A DNA stretch of 64,000 nt. It comes from JASGJS01 sp047601185. GTDB lineage: Bacteria > Pseudomonadota > Gammaproteobacteria > JAURND01. Of this stretch, positions 19,752-27,442 are shown one piece after another (the first letter of the stretch is position 1; every line of letters begins with the position of its first letter). Position numbers and translations under genes: made by a program. The stretch lies in the NCBI GenBank assembly GCA_047601185.1, contig JASGJS010000001.1, forward strand, positions 682,001 to 746,000, read 5' to 3'. The notes beneath the pieces were generated by a model. That model did no database searches. It worked only from the letters and a program-made list of their open reading frames with translations, and was not told where the DNA came from.

Positions 19752-19937
19752 TCAAAAATGGCTAAAGTCTAGTTCCTGTACTTCCCAAAACTCATCAATA
19801 GGGGAGATAACATCCCCAATGTAACAAGATTTTCTTAATGCTTCTAGCTCCTCTTGGGGTTCTTTGTGGGTATCAACTGAGCAAAGGATTTGAGTTTGAG
19901 CATCTTTGGAAAAGAGAGCTTCATTGATAAATTTCAT
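19752..19937 (-). CDS. Small hypothetical protein, 61 aa
   Basis: Function unknown. The ORF has an ATG with a good Shine-Dalgarno sequence (AGGTGGG, about seven bases upstream), more than chance would usually give. The product is acidic, with no signal peptide or membrane segment, ends WEVQELDFSHF, and has no motif I recognise. It sits alone between gpmI and a palindromic element. A chance ORF cannot be excluded. Confidence 0.4.
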   Translation of the reverse strand: MKFINEALFSKDAQTQILCSVDTHKEPQEELEALRKSCYIGDVISPIDEFWEVQELDFSHF

Positions 19938-20017
19938 GACAGGCCCACCTATTGCAGTTAAAAACTTGATGTTATACTTTAGTCTTCATATTAAAAAAAG
20001 GTATCCATTCACCACAA

Positions 20018-20176
20018 CCTAAGAGAAGCTTGAGCTCATGTGAGGCAGGAGGCGTCGTCCCGGCATGGATGCCGGGATCCAGATTATAAGGATGTAAAGT
20101 TTTGCTTCCTGCAGACTGGATCCCCGCATCCTGCGAGGACGACGCCTCCAGCCTATATTTTAAGTTCAAGCTTCCC
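20018..20176. repeat. Palindromic MITE-like element, family C (copy 1)
   Basis: The core 20048-20149 is an inverted repeat with arms GGAGGCGTCGTCC / GGACGACGCCTCC enclosing inner hairpins of CCCGGCATGGATGCCGGG type and the unpaired GGATGTAAAG. Imperfect outer arms carrying GAAGCTTGA/TCAAGCTTC extend it to about 20018-20176. Close copies are at 23255-23358 and 58946-59048. No coding capacity, so a non-autonomous element. Together with the small gene and the family-A repeat this accounts for the 686-base gap between gpmI and yebC. Confidence 0.85.
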
Positions 20177-20258
20177 TTAGAATGTGCTGAATGGATACAA
20201 AAAAAGAATACAACTACGGTATACAAACTTTGACTGTTATTCAAGAGGCTCAAACATT

Positions 20259-20981
20259 ATGGCTGGACATAGCAAATGGGCGAACATTCAACATCGCAAA
20301 AATGCCCAAGATGCTAAACGCGGTAAAATTTTCACCAAGCTGATTCGCGAAATCACTATTGCGGCGCGAATGGGCGGTGGTGATGCGACGTCAAACCCTC
20401 GCTTGCGTCTGGCGATGGATAAAGCATTAGCGCAAAACATGACCAAAGACACTATTGAGCGCGCGCGCAAAAAAGGCGCGGGTGATCAAGCTGGGGATGA
20501 TTTATTCGAAATCCGTTATGAAGGATATGGGCCGGGTGGTGTGGCGGTGATGGTGGATTGTCTGACTGACAATCGCAATCGTACCGTGTCTGAGGTGCGA
20601 CATGCTTTCAGTAAGTGTGGGGGGAATTTAGCGACGGAAGGTTCAGTGGCCTATTTGTTCACAGAGAAGGGGGTTTTGAACTATCCGCCCGGCAGCGATG
20701 AAGATCGTATTATGGAAGTGGCTTTAGAAGCCGGTGCAGATGATATTGAAAGTTACGATGATAACAGTTTAACGGTCTATACTACCCCTGCGCAGTTTTC
20801 TGATATTAAAACGGCGTTGGAGCAAGCCCAACTCATGCCCGCGCATGCAGAAGTCGCGTTTGTGGCAGCAACTGAAGTGGAGTTGATGGGAGAAAATGCA
20901 GAGAAAATGGGTAAGTTACAGGATATGTTAGAAGATTTAGATGATGTGCAGAATGTTTATTCAAATGCAGTGCTGGAATGA
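20259..20981 (+). CDS. yebC: YebC/TACO1 family translation-associated protein
   Basis: A 240-residue cytoplasmic protein of the YebC family, long annotated as a transcriptional regulator and now linked to translation of difficult (proline-rich) stretches. It begins with the invariant [14 protein letters not shown], followed by [13 protein letters not shown] and [21 protein letters not shown]. The ATG at 20259 is chosen because family proteins start here; an in-frame extension to 20184 adds unrelated residues. It lies upstream of ruvCAB, the usual order, but with a repeat-filled gap of about 180 bases. Confidence 0.95.
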   Translation: MAGHSKWANIQHRKNAQDAKRGKIFTKLIREITIAARMGGGDATSNPRLRLAMDKALAQNMTKDTIERARKKGAGDQAGDDLFEIRYEGYGPGGVAVMVDCLTDNRNRTVSEVRHAFSKCGGNLATEGSVAYLFTEKGVLNYPPGSDEDRIMEVALEAGADDIESYDDNSLTVYTTPAQFSDIKTALEQAQLMPAHAEVAFVAATEVELMGENAEKMGKLQDMLEDLDDVQNVYSNAVLE

Positions 20982-21025
20982 TAATTGAGTGGCTATTTAG
21001 CACTTAGCATGGTTTGGTACGCTGT

Positions 21026-21097
21026 TGGGAGCGCGGGCTGCTAGCCCGCTGCTTTTAGCTATTTTTAAAAGGCAGCGGGCTAGCAGCCCGCGCTCCA
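21026..21097. repeat. Paired palindromic repeats, family B (head-to-head)
   Basis: Two copies of the family-B hairpin in inverted orientation: arms 21028-21052 and 21072-21096 are perfect reverse complements over 25 bp, and each arm is itself a hairpin. Spacer TTTTAGCTATTTTTAAAAG. It lies between yebC and ruvC. A very similar pair with nearly the same spacer is at 27296-27368, suggesting the pair moves or is copied as a unit. Confidence 0.9.
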
Positions 21098-21162
21098 ACT
21101 AGCTCTCAGCTTTGAATCATTAGCAGTGAAGGATGCTTGGCATATTCTAAGGCCTTATCAAC

Positions 21163-21639
21163 ATGCAAATCATATTAGGGATTGATCCAGGTTCTAGAAT
21201 CACCGGTTACGGCGTCATTCGCAGTGATGGCAGTCGGCATCAGTACATTGCCAGTGGTGTGATTCGCACTTCAGCGGAATTACTCCCTCAACGCTTAGGC
21301 GAGATTTTCAAAGCCGTGAGCGCTTTAATCGACCAACATCTCCCGGGAGAAATTGCCATTGAAGAGGTTTTTATGGCGCGCAATCCCAATTCTGCTTTAA
21401 AATTAGGGCAAGCGCGGGGAGCGGCGTTAGCCGCCATCGCTCATAAGGGCATTCAGGCCATTGGTCAATATTCACCTCGCCGGATTAAACAAGCCATCGT
21501 CGGTTATGGCGCGGCGGAAAAACACCAAATCCAACACATGATCAAATGTTTATTAAACTTAACGGGAACGTTGTCTAAAGATGCGGCAGATGCTTTAGCC
21601 GTGGCGATTTGTCATGCACAACATCGAGGATGGGTATGA
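21163..21639 (+). CDS. ruvC: Crossover junction endodeoxyribonuclease RuvC
   Basis: Resolves Holliday junctions by paired nicks. It has 158 residues with the catalytic acidic residues in LGIDPGSRITGYG (Asp8), IAIEEVFMARN and the C-terminal KDAADALAVAICH. The length is slightly short of the E. coli protein (173), mostly in the C-terminal tail, but all catalytic positions are present. Its stop overlaps the ruvA start (ATGA), so ruvC-ruvA-ruvB form a coupled operon. Confidence 0.97.
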   Translation: MQIILGIDPGSRITGYGVIRSDGSRHQYIASGVIRTSAELLPQRLGEIFKAVSALIDQHLPGEIAIEEVFMARNPNSALKLGQARGAALAAIAHKGIQAIGQYSPRRIKQAIVGYGAAEKHQIQHMIKCLLNLTGTLSKDAADALAVAICHAQHRGWV

Positions 21640-22220
21640 TTGGCCGATTACGCGGTATTTTGTTGGAGAAAAAACCGCCGCAACTTTTGATCGAAGTGGG
21701 TGGCGTTGCCTATGAGTTGGAAGCCTCTTTGCCGACTTGCTGTAGCCTGCCAGAAATTGGCACAGAAACCATTTTATACACCCATCTGGTCGTACGAGAA
21801 GACGCCCAGTTATTGTTCGGGTTTCTGACGGTATCGGAACGATCATTATTTCGGAATCTGCTTAAGGTCAGCTCAGTAGGCCCTAAATTGGCATTGGCGA
21901 TCTTATCAGGCATTGAGCCAGCGGCGTTTGTCCAAACCGTTTCCCAAAAAGACCCCTTACCCTTAACGCGTATTCCTGGTGTAGGCAAAAAAACCGCAGA
22001 GCGTTTAATCATCGACATGCGTGACCGCTTGCAAGATTGGCAAGTGGAAGTGGGTCATATTAAAATCACACCGCCGGAAACTTTAATGCACGAAGAAGCT
22101 ATCAGTGCCTTAATCAGTTTAGGGTATAAGCCGCAAGAGGCACAACGGGCGGTAAGCCAAGCGTCTCAGCTTTATCAAAATAGAGATGACATTATTCGAC
22201 AGGCATTGCGTTCGATATGA
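21636..22220 (+). CDS. ruvA: Holliday junction branch migration protein RuvA
   Basis: Tetrameric junction-binding protein that loads RuvB, 194 residues. It starts at [20 protein letters not shown], the family N-terminus, and carries the two helix-hairpin-helix motifs around [16 protein letters not shown] and [16 protein letters not shown], then a C-terminal UBA-like domain ending in [12 protein letters not shown]. The start at 21636 overlaps the ruvC stop. The in-frame extension nine codons upstream runs inside ruvC and is rejected. Confidence 0.97.
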   Translation: MIGRLRGILLEKKPPQLLIEVGGVAYELEASLPTCCSLPEIGTETILYTHLVVREDAQLLFGFLTVSERSLFRNLLKVSSVGPKLALAILSGIEPAAFVQTVSQKDPLPLTRIPGVGKKTAERLIIDMRDRLQDWQVEVGHIKITPPETLMHEEAISALISLGYKPQEAQRAVSQASQLYQNRDDIIRQALRSI

Positions 22221-23221
22221 TAGAAGCTGACCGTTTAATTGCTGCTGATGCTTTGAAAGAAGAGACTGTGCTGGATCGCGCGATTCGACCGAAATATTTG
22301 CGCGATTACACTGGCCAGCCTAAAGTCTGCGAACAGATTCAAATTTTTATTGATGCGGCGCGGCAACGTCAAGAAGCCTTAGACCATGTCTTGTTATTTG
22401 GACCGCCCGGCCTAGGCAAAACCACCTTGGCGCATATTATCGCCAATGAGATGCAGGTGGGATTAAAGCAAACCTCTGGCCCCGTTTTAGAAAAAGCTGG
22501 TGATTTAGCTGCCTTATTAACCCATTTGCAACCCAGAGATGTGTTATTCATCGACGAGATTCATCGTCTCTCTCCCGCCATTGAGGAAGTGTTGTACCCT
22601 GCCTTAGAAGATTACCAGCTCGACATTTTAATTGGCGAAGGCCCCGCTGCTCGATCCATCAAAATTGATTTACCACCGTTTACATTAGTGGGTGCGACCA
22701 CTCGAGCGGGCTCACTGACGTCACCGTTGCGTGATCGGTTTGGCATCGTACATCGTTTAGAATTCTATTCGGTAGAAGATTTATCGCATATTGTGATGCG
22801 TAGCGCGCAGGCGTTAGAAGTGCCCATCGAAACCGCAGGGGCTTATGAAATTGCGCGACGTGCTCGAGGAACGCCTCGTATCGCCAATCGATTATTACGA
22901 CGGGTGCGAGATTACTGCCAAGTGAAGTCCAATGGCATCATTACTCAAGAAACTGCTGCCCGTGCATTGGATTTATTAGAAGTCGATTCGCAAGGGTTTG
23001 ATCGAATGGACCGCAAATTACTGCTGGCCATTATCGAAAAATTTTCAGGTGGGCCAGTTGGAGTCGAGACGTTGTCCGCAGCAATTGGAGAGCCGGCTGA
23101 TACTATTGAAGATGTGCTAGAGCCGTTTTTGATCCAGCAAGGGTTTATTCAACGTACGGCGAGAGGGAGGATGGCTACGCAACAGTCTTATTTACATTTT
23201 GGTTTGAGGCCTCAAGAGTAA
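22217..23221 (+). CDS. ruvB: Holliday junction branch migration ATPase RuvB
   Basis: AAA+ motor for branch migration, 334 residues. Walker A GPPGLGKT is at 62-69, Walker [10 protein letters not shown] near 114, sensor 1 LVGATTRAG with SPLRDRFG following, and sensor 2 in [17 protein letters not shown]. The C-terminal winged helix includes [10 protein letters not shown] and the typical RTARGRMAT. It overlaps ruvA by four bases and ends the operon; a family-C palindromic element follows. Confidence 0.97.
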   Translation: MIEADRLIAADALKEETVLDRAIRPKYLRDYTGQPKVCEQIQIFIDAARQRQEALDHVLLFGPPGLGKTTLAHIIANEMQVGLKQTSGPVLEKAGDLAALLTHLQPRDVLFIDEIHRLSPAIEEVLYPALEDYQLDILIGEGPAARSIKIDLPPFTLVGATTRAGSLTSPLRDRFGIVHRLEFYSVEDLSHIVMRSAQALEVPIETAGAYEIARRARGTPRIANRLLRRVRDYCQVKSNGIITQETAARALDLLEVDSQGFDRMDRKLLLAIIEKFSGGPVGVETLSAAIGEPADTIEDVLEPFLIQQGFIQRTARGRMATQQSYLHFGLRPQE

Positions 23222-23254
23222 CGGAAATTTAAGAGCTTCTATTGGCTATCAGGA

Positions 23255-23358
23255 GGCGGCGTCGTCCCGGCATGGATGCCGGGATCCAGATTACAAGGAT
23301 GTAAAAGTTTTGCTTTCCTGCGACTGGATCCCGGCATCCATGCCGGGACGACGCCGCC
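23255..23358. repeat. Palindromic MITE-like element, family C (copy 2, perfect arms)
   Basis: The best preserved copy: arms 23255-23289 and 23324-23358 are perfect 35-bp reverse complements, each itself holding CCCGGCATGGATGCCGGG. The central unpaired 34 bases carry TTACAAGGATGTAAAAG as in the other copies. It lies after ruvB and probably forms a very stable cruciform or RNA hairpin. Confidence 0.9.
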
Positions 23359-23518
23359 GACACTTTGAAGCAATATCTGAAACCTCTCTGCGTCAGTTGG
23401 TTACAATCTGCTTTGCAAATAACCTTTTTTTCGTTATGATTGCGCACCTTCTGTCGTGCTTCCACCTACAGAAGGCATGAAACGTTTCGTTAAATAATAT
23501 CTTTTTTGGGAGAAAACA

Positions 23519-23812
23519 ATGAGTATAGCTAAAAAATTGATCGTTTTGGCCGCCGCCGGTTTAGTATCCACCGTGGTTTTAGCACAAGACACCACCACAA
23601 CGACCACTACCACCGAACAAACTGTTTCTGATAGCAGTGTTTCTGGAGTTGCAGGTGCTTCTGCTGACACCACTGTAACAACTCCTGTCCATCACCATAA
23701 GCATCACAAAAAACACACCACCACTACCACAACTCATGAAACCACTGACAGTAGTGCTTCTGATGCTAGCTCTGCTTCTGACGCCAGTGCTTCTGACGTT
23801 AGCGCCAGCTAA
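23519..23812 (+). CDS. Small secreted Thr/Ser-rich protein with a His cluster
   Basis: A 97-residue protein with a clear Sec signal peptide (residues 1-22, ending VVLAQ). The mature part is almost all low complexity: a run of eight Thr, a histidine/lysine cluster HHHKHHKKH near residue 60, a second Thr run, then Ser-Asp-Ala repeats. No domain is recognisable. The His cluster could bind metal and the Thr/Ser stretches are disordered. GGGAGAA lies before the ATG and a strong terminator follows directly, so it is a separate, probably well-expressed gene. The role (metal buffer, envelope or secreted peptide) is unknown. Confidence 0.75.
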   Translation: MSIAKKLIVLAAAGLVSTVVLAQDTTTTTTTTEQTVSDSSVSGVAGASADTTVTTPVHHHKHHKKHTTTTTTHETTDSSASDASSASDASASDVSAS

Positions 23813-23821
23813 GACGACGTT

Positions 23822-23851
23822 AGCGCCTGTGGAATTCGCGGGCGCTTTTTT
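23822..23851 (+). terminator. Rho-independent terminator after the Thr/His-rich gene
   Basis: Stem AGCGCC...GGCGCT (extended to eight pairs with one mismatch) followed by six T, starting ten bases after the stop codon. The T-run reaches the trmL stop on the other strand, so it may end transcription from both sides. Confidence 0.8.
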
Positions 23852-24311
23852 ATAAAAAATCCAATTGTCGCCACGCCTCATACACCATCACCGCCGCCGC
23901 GTTAGAAAGATTTAAGCTGCGATTATCAGGACGCATGGGAATTCGCAATATCCGTTCTGGTTGAAATGCCAATAACATCGCTTCGGGTAAACCGCGTGTT
24001 TCCGGCCCAAATAAAAAAACATCTCCGGCTTGATAAGCCACTTGATCATATCGTTGCTTTCCTTTTGTTGAGCATGCAAACATTCGCCCTTTTTGAATAA
24101 GGGGTTGGGCTAAAAAATCTTCAAAATTAGCATATTCCTGCATATTCACCCATTCTCGATAATCTAAGCCTGCACGGCGTAAATGTTTATCCGTGATCTC
24201 AAAACCCAGCGGATGAATTAAATGTAACTGACTGCCGGTATTGGCGCACAGCCGGATAATATTGCCCGTGTTGGGCGGAATTTCAGGTTGGTATAATGCA
24301 ATGTGAAACAT
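23850..24311 (-). CDS. trmL: tRNA (cytidine/uridine-34 2'-O)-methyltransferase TrmL
   Basis: SPOUT-class methyltransferase that methylates the ribose of the wobble base in tRNA-Leu. The 153-residue protein has the family start FHIALYQPEIPPNTGNIIRL, then FGPETRGLP and the C-terminal trefoil-knot AdoMet site around IPMRPDNRSLNLSNAAAVMVYEAWRQ. Length matches E. coli TrmL. Its start lies one base after the stop of the small zinc-ribbon gene upstream, so the two are one transcript. Confidence 0.95.
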   Translation of the reverse strand: MFHIALYQPEIPPNTGNIIRLCANTGSQLHLIHPLGFEITDKHLRRAGLDYREWVNMQEYANFEDFLAQPLIQKGRMFACSTKGKQRYDQVAYQAGDVFLFGPETRGLPEAMLLAFQPERILRIPMRPDNRSLNLSNAAAVMVYEAWRQLDFL

Positions 24312-24312
24312 A

Positions 24313-24489
24313 TTATTTTAGGGATTCTAAATAAGATTTGGTTTGTTTAAAGTCACATCCGATACATTCAATATAAGCCTCTGGTTGGGTCCATAACCGA
24401 ATCGTATCTTGCTTTTGACACTGCGGACAGATAGCATTAGCGATGAAGCGAGGTTTAGGTAGAGCTGAAGAGACATTATCATTCATCAT
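24313..24489 (-). CDS. YheV-like small zinc-ribbon protein
   Basis: A 58-residue protein (MMNDNVSS...). It carries two Cys pairs, AICPQCQKQD and IECIGCDF, the layout of the YheV/COG3529 putative zinc-binding family, including the RFIANAICPQC opening that matches RFIAGAKCPAC in the E. coli protein. Function is unknown; it is probably a small cytoplasmic zinc ribbon. AGGA lies upstream, two ATG codons occur in a row (24489 and 24486), and the stop is one base before the trmL start. It is divergent from the membrane-protein gene at 24501. Confidence 0.75.
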   Translation of the reverse strand: MMNDNVSSALPKPRFIANAICPQCQKQDTIRLWTQPEAYIECIGCDFKQTKSYLESLK

Positions 24490-24500
24490 GAGGAAATCCT

Positions 24501-24761
24501 ATGGCAGCTGAAATTGCGAATATCGTCGGTATCATTGGTGTCATTTTACTCTTAATTGCATTTTTTTTCCTACAACTAGGTAAATTAGCCACCCATGGCT
24601 ACACATATTCCTTTTTAAACTTAGCGGGCGCCTTAATGATTCTGTATTCCTTATTTTATGCTTGGAATCTCCCGGCGGTGATTATCGAAGTGGCATGGTC
24701 TTTAATCAGTATTTTTGGGATTGCTAAGCGGTTTTTTAAAGGCTCAGTGACGCTCAGTTAG
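24501..24761 (+). CDS. Small membrane protein, CBU_0592 family
   Basis: An 86-residue protein with three predicted membrane segments: about 5-26 (IVGIIGVILLLIAFFFL), 35-53 and 57-75. It resembles the short 'CBU_0592-like' membrane proteins found in many proteobacteria, sometimes as a domain fused to other proteins. No catalytic residues are evident and the function is unknown. GAGGAAAT precedes the ATG. The intergenic space to the divergent zinc-ribbon gene is only 11 bases, so the two promoters overlap the opposite coding region. A family-B repeat follows. Confidence 0.75.
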   Translation: MAAEIANIVGIIGVILLLIAFFFLQLGKLATHGYTYSFLNLAGALMILYSLFYAWNLPAVIIEVAWSLISIFGIAKRFFKGSVTLS

Positions 24762-24770
24762 GCACGAGTC

Positions 24771-24795
24771 TGGGAGCGCGGGCTGCTAGCCGCTG
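24771..24795. repeat. Short palindromic repeat, family B (one base deleted)
   Basis: TGGGAGCGCGGGCTGCTAGC then CGCTGC: the usual GCTAGCCCGC arm has lost one C. It lies just after the small membrane protein gene and before the rsmE stop, between convergent genes. Confidence 0.8.
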
Positions 24796-24797
24796 CT

Positions 24798-25520
24798 TTA
24801 AAAATCCCCCCATAACGTTTGTAAAGCGCTCACCGCTGCTAAAGCTGCAGTCTCTGTGCGTAAAATTCTTGGACCTAGCTGCACATCCACAAATTGATGT
24901 CGTATCGCCAACTGTATTTCATCGGCATGCAATCCGCCTTCCGATCCCACCAACAATGCCACCGAAGCAGCAGCAGATAATTGCTTTAGGTGGTGACTGC
25001 CAGTTGGCGCTAAAACCAATTTCAATTCAGCCTGTAAATTCGTTAACCACTGGGATAACTGCATTGCTGGACGCAGCTCCGGCATCACCGCGCGACCACA
25101 TTGTTCACAGGCATGTTGAATCACGCCTTGCCAATGCTCCATACGTTTTTCCAGGCGTTCTGCAGTGAGTGTGACGCCGCTGTAAACCGTAAATAATGGT
25201 GTAATGACATTAACCCCCAACTCCACGGCTTTTTGTAGCGTAAAATCCATTTTCTCTCCACGTGAAATGCCTTGGCCCAACTGGATGGTCAAAGGGGATT
25301 CCTGAATGGGATTGGGTATATCCTCCAGTATTTCGATAATGCCGATCTTATCATCCAATAACATAGCTTGATATTCATTTCCCTGTCCATCAAATACCTG
25401 CAGACGGTTCCCCGTTTTTAAACGCAGCACACGCAATAAGTGTTGGCGGCTGACCTCCGGCAGGGTAAAGCGTGCGCCAGTTTGCAGCGTTTCTGGCAAA
25501 TAGACCCTAGGGATGCGCAT
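24798..25520 (-). CDS. rsmE: 16S rRNA (uracil-1498-N3)-methyltransferase
   Basis: SPOUT methyltransferase for U1498 of 16S rRNA, 240 residues. It opens with a PUA-like RNA-binding domain (MRIPRVYLPE, SRQHLLRVLRLKTGNRLQVF) and ends with the knotted AdoMet site: KMDFTLQKAVELGV, ACEQCGR, LLVGSEGGL and LGPRILRTETAALAAV. Complete. Its start overlaps the end of the upstream LysE-family gene by 14 bases. Confidence 0.95.
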   Translation of the reverse strand: MRIPRVYLPETLQTGARFTLPEVSRQHLLRVLRLKTGNRLQVFDGQGNEYQAMLLDDKIGIIEILEDIPNPIQESPLTIQLGQGISRGEKMDFTLQKAVELGVNVITPLFTVYSGVTLTAERLEKRMEHWQGVIQHACEQCGRAVMPELRPAMQLSQWLTNLQAELKLVLAPTGSHHLKQLSAAASVALLVGSEGGLHADEIQLAIRHQFVDVQLGPRILRTETAALAAVSALQTLWGDF

Positions 25521-26166
25521 GGCCTACTCCAGCAAACAACGCCAATTCCACCCCAAATATAATCAGCAACACACCCATAAGCCGAATGATAAAAGGCTGA
25601 ATACGGATTAAACGATGGCGCGCATGAGGGTGGGTGATGATCAAACTCAGTAGCCCAAACCACAGAAAAGTGCTGAGGACCATCCATCCCCCATAAATCG
25701 CTTGTTGCCAGGCGGGCGTGTTGGGCCGAATCGCTAAGGTAAAAAGCCCTAAAATAAATAAGCTCGCTTTAGGATTCAGCGCATTGCACAATAAGCCCTG
25801 TTTAATTGCCTGCCAGTCTGTTAAGTTTTTGATGGGTGGAGTATTAGGGTCTGAGGGTGTCTCGGGTTGAGTCCCCATCGAACTCAGGCAGCTCTTCACC
25901 CCGATATAAATTAAATATGCTGCGCCTAGGTATTTAATCAGGGTGAAGACTAAAGGGGTATGCACGATAAGCACGGCCAGTCCTAAAATACAATAACTGA
26001 CGTGAATGGCAATTCCAAGCGCAATACCCACAGCGGTCATCACTGCGGTGCGGGTAGGGTAAATGAAAGCGTTTTTAGTGACTAAGGCAAAATCTGGTCC
26101 TGGTGATACCAATCCTAAAAAATGTAAGCTGGCAATGGTTAGAAAAGTCGATAAGAAGGCTGACAT
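25507..26166 (-). CDS. LysE/RhtB family exporter
   Basis: An inner membrane exporter of 219 residues with six hydrophobic segments. The family signature LGLVSPGPDFALVTKNAF is near residue 17, with NPKASLFILGLF in the middle, as in RhtB/RhtC-type amino-acid exporters. The substrate cannot be told from sequence. The ATG at 26166 is preferred; an in-frame start 13 codons upstream is possible. It overlaps rsmE, and its start is 58 bases from the divergent ispB start. Confidence 0.85.
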   Translation of the reverse strand: MSAFLSTFLTIASLHFLGLVSPGPDFALVTKNAFIYPTRTAVMTAVGIALGIAIHVSYCILGLAVLIVHTPLVFTLIKYLGAAYLIYIGVKSCLSSMGTQPETPSDPNTPPIKNLTDWQAIKQGLLCNALNPKASLFILGLFTLAIRPNTPAWQQAIYGGWMVLSTFLWFGLLSLIITHPHARHRLIRIQPFIIRLMGVLLIIFGVELALFAGVGHAHP

Positions 26167-26224
26167 AGGGAGTCTCAGTATAATTTCGTTCAATAATTGG
26201 GGCAATTGCTATAAAATGGGGCTT

Positions 26225-27223
26225 ATGATAACAGATATTGCTTTACAATCAGATAATAGACTCAATTTCATTCGCCAGGGGGTAGAGACGGATTTTGAGG
26301 CCGTTAATGCGCTCATCTTGGCGAATCTTCATAGCGAAGTGCCGTTAATTCCGACCATTGTCAGGCATATTATTGACAGTGGCGGCAAGCGTTTGCGACC
26401 CCTATTAACGTTATTGTGCGCGAAAGCTTTGGGCTACCAAGGCAAAGACCATATTCAACTGGCTGCTATTATCGAATTTATTCATACGGCGACTTTACTG
26501 CACGATGATGTGGTCGATGAGTCAAGTTTACGGCGGGGTAAGCCCACAGCTAATACGGTATGGGGGGGCAAAGCCAGTATTCTCGTCGGCGATTTTTTAT
26601 ATTCCCGCACGTTTCAATTAATCATTCAGTTAAAGAATTTGAGCGTCATGCAGATTTTAGCGGACGCTACCAATAAAATTGCCGAAGGCGAAGTGTTACA
26701 GCTGGCGGAAAAAAACAATCCTGATATCACCGAAGCCCATTATTATAAAGTTATTCAATGTAAAACCGCGATGTTATTTGCCGCAGCTGCAGAAATCTCC
26801 GCAGCGGTCACCGTCTGTAGTGAGGAACAGCGGCAAGCATTATCCAACTATGGTCTACATTTAGGCATGGCCTTTCAAATGATAGATGATTGGCTGGATT
26901 ACATGGCGCCCGCTGCGGATACGGGCAAAAATTTGGGTGATGATTTGACGGAAGGCAAGGTCACGTTACCGCTTATCTATGCGATGCAGCATGGCACATC
27001 TGCGCAAGCAGATTTAATTCGTCAAGCCATTTTGCAAGGCGGATTGACCGATTTCAAAGAAATTTTGGCAATCGTCAAAGCAACCGGCGGTTTTGATTAT
27101 ATTCGAAAACAGGCCCAATATCAGGTTAATTTGGCGCAAGCCCAATTGGCTTGTTTACCTGAATCTTCCTATAAAACCGCATTATGGGAACTGGCACTAT
27201 TAGCCATTGATCGGAAGGCATAG
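26225..27223 (+). CDS. ispB: Octaprenyl diphosphate synthase
   Basis: Trans-prenyltransferase building the ubiquinone side chain, 332 residues. It has GGKRLRPL near residue 53, the first Asp-rich motif LLHDDVVDE at 92-100, GDFLYSR, and the second Asp-rich motif FQMIDDWLDY. The start at 26225 follows GGGG closely and aligns with family N-termini; ATG at 26216 is an alternative. A much longer in-frame extension into the exporter gene is rejected. In many relatives ispB sits by rplU-rpmA; here it does not. Confidence 0.94.
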   Translation: MITDIALQSDNRLNFIRQGVETDFEAVNALILANLHSEVPLIPTIVRHIIDSGGKRLRPLLTLLCAKALGYQGKDHIQLAAIIEFIHTATLLHDDVVDESSLRRGKPTANTVWGGKASILVGDFLYSRTFQLIIQLKNLSVMQILADATNKIAEGEVLQLAEKNNPDITEAHYYKVIQCKTAMLFAAAAEISAAVTVCSEEQRQALSNYGLHLGMAFQMIDDWLDYMAPAADTGKNLGDDLTEGKVTLPLIYAMQHGTSAQADLIRQAILQGGLTDFKEILAIVKATGGFDYIRKQAQYQVNLAQAQLACLPESSYKTALWELALLAIDRKA

Positions 27224-27295
27224 CCACCATCTGGGCTTTCCTTTTGTCGTGCGATGAAGACCCAGCCGGCTTGTTAGCTCGATTTGGCATCGACC

Positions 27296-27368
27296 TGGGA
27301 GCGCGGGCTGCTAGCCCGCTGCTTTTTAAAAATAGCTAAAAGCAGCGGGCTAGCAGCCCGCGCTCCCA
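27296..27368. repeat. Paired palindromic repeats, family B (head-to-head)
   Basis: Arms 27296-27322 and 27342-27368 are perfect reverse complements over 27 bp, and each contains the GCGGGCTGCTAGCCCGC hairpin. The spacer TTTTTAAAAATAGCTAAAA resembles, in reverse, that of the pair at 21026. It lies between the convergent ispB and epmA and could terminate both. Confidence 0.9.
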
Positions 27369-27442
27369 AACTCTCAGCTTACTGGATTGTTAGAGTTTTA
27401 GTCATACTGAGGATATCTTTATGAAATTATCAGAGAGTTCAA

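Noticed and set aside
20982..21162. tRNA-like fold between yebC and ruvC
   Set aside because: The pairing is fully explained by the two inverted family-B hairpins; no anticodon or T-loop consensus is present.
23665..23775. Apparent short repeat array in the Thr/Ser-rich gene
   Set aside because: The repeats are codon-level repeats of ACC/ACT and GCT/TCT inside a coding region; there are no spacers, so not a CRISPR array.
26063..26224. Long N-terminal extension of ispB
   Set aside because: It reads through the exporter gene on the other strand and matches no family N-terminus; ATG 26225 aligns with known proteins.
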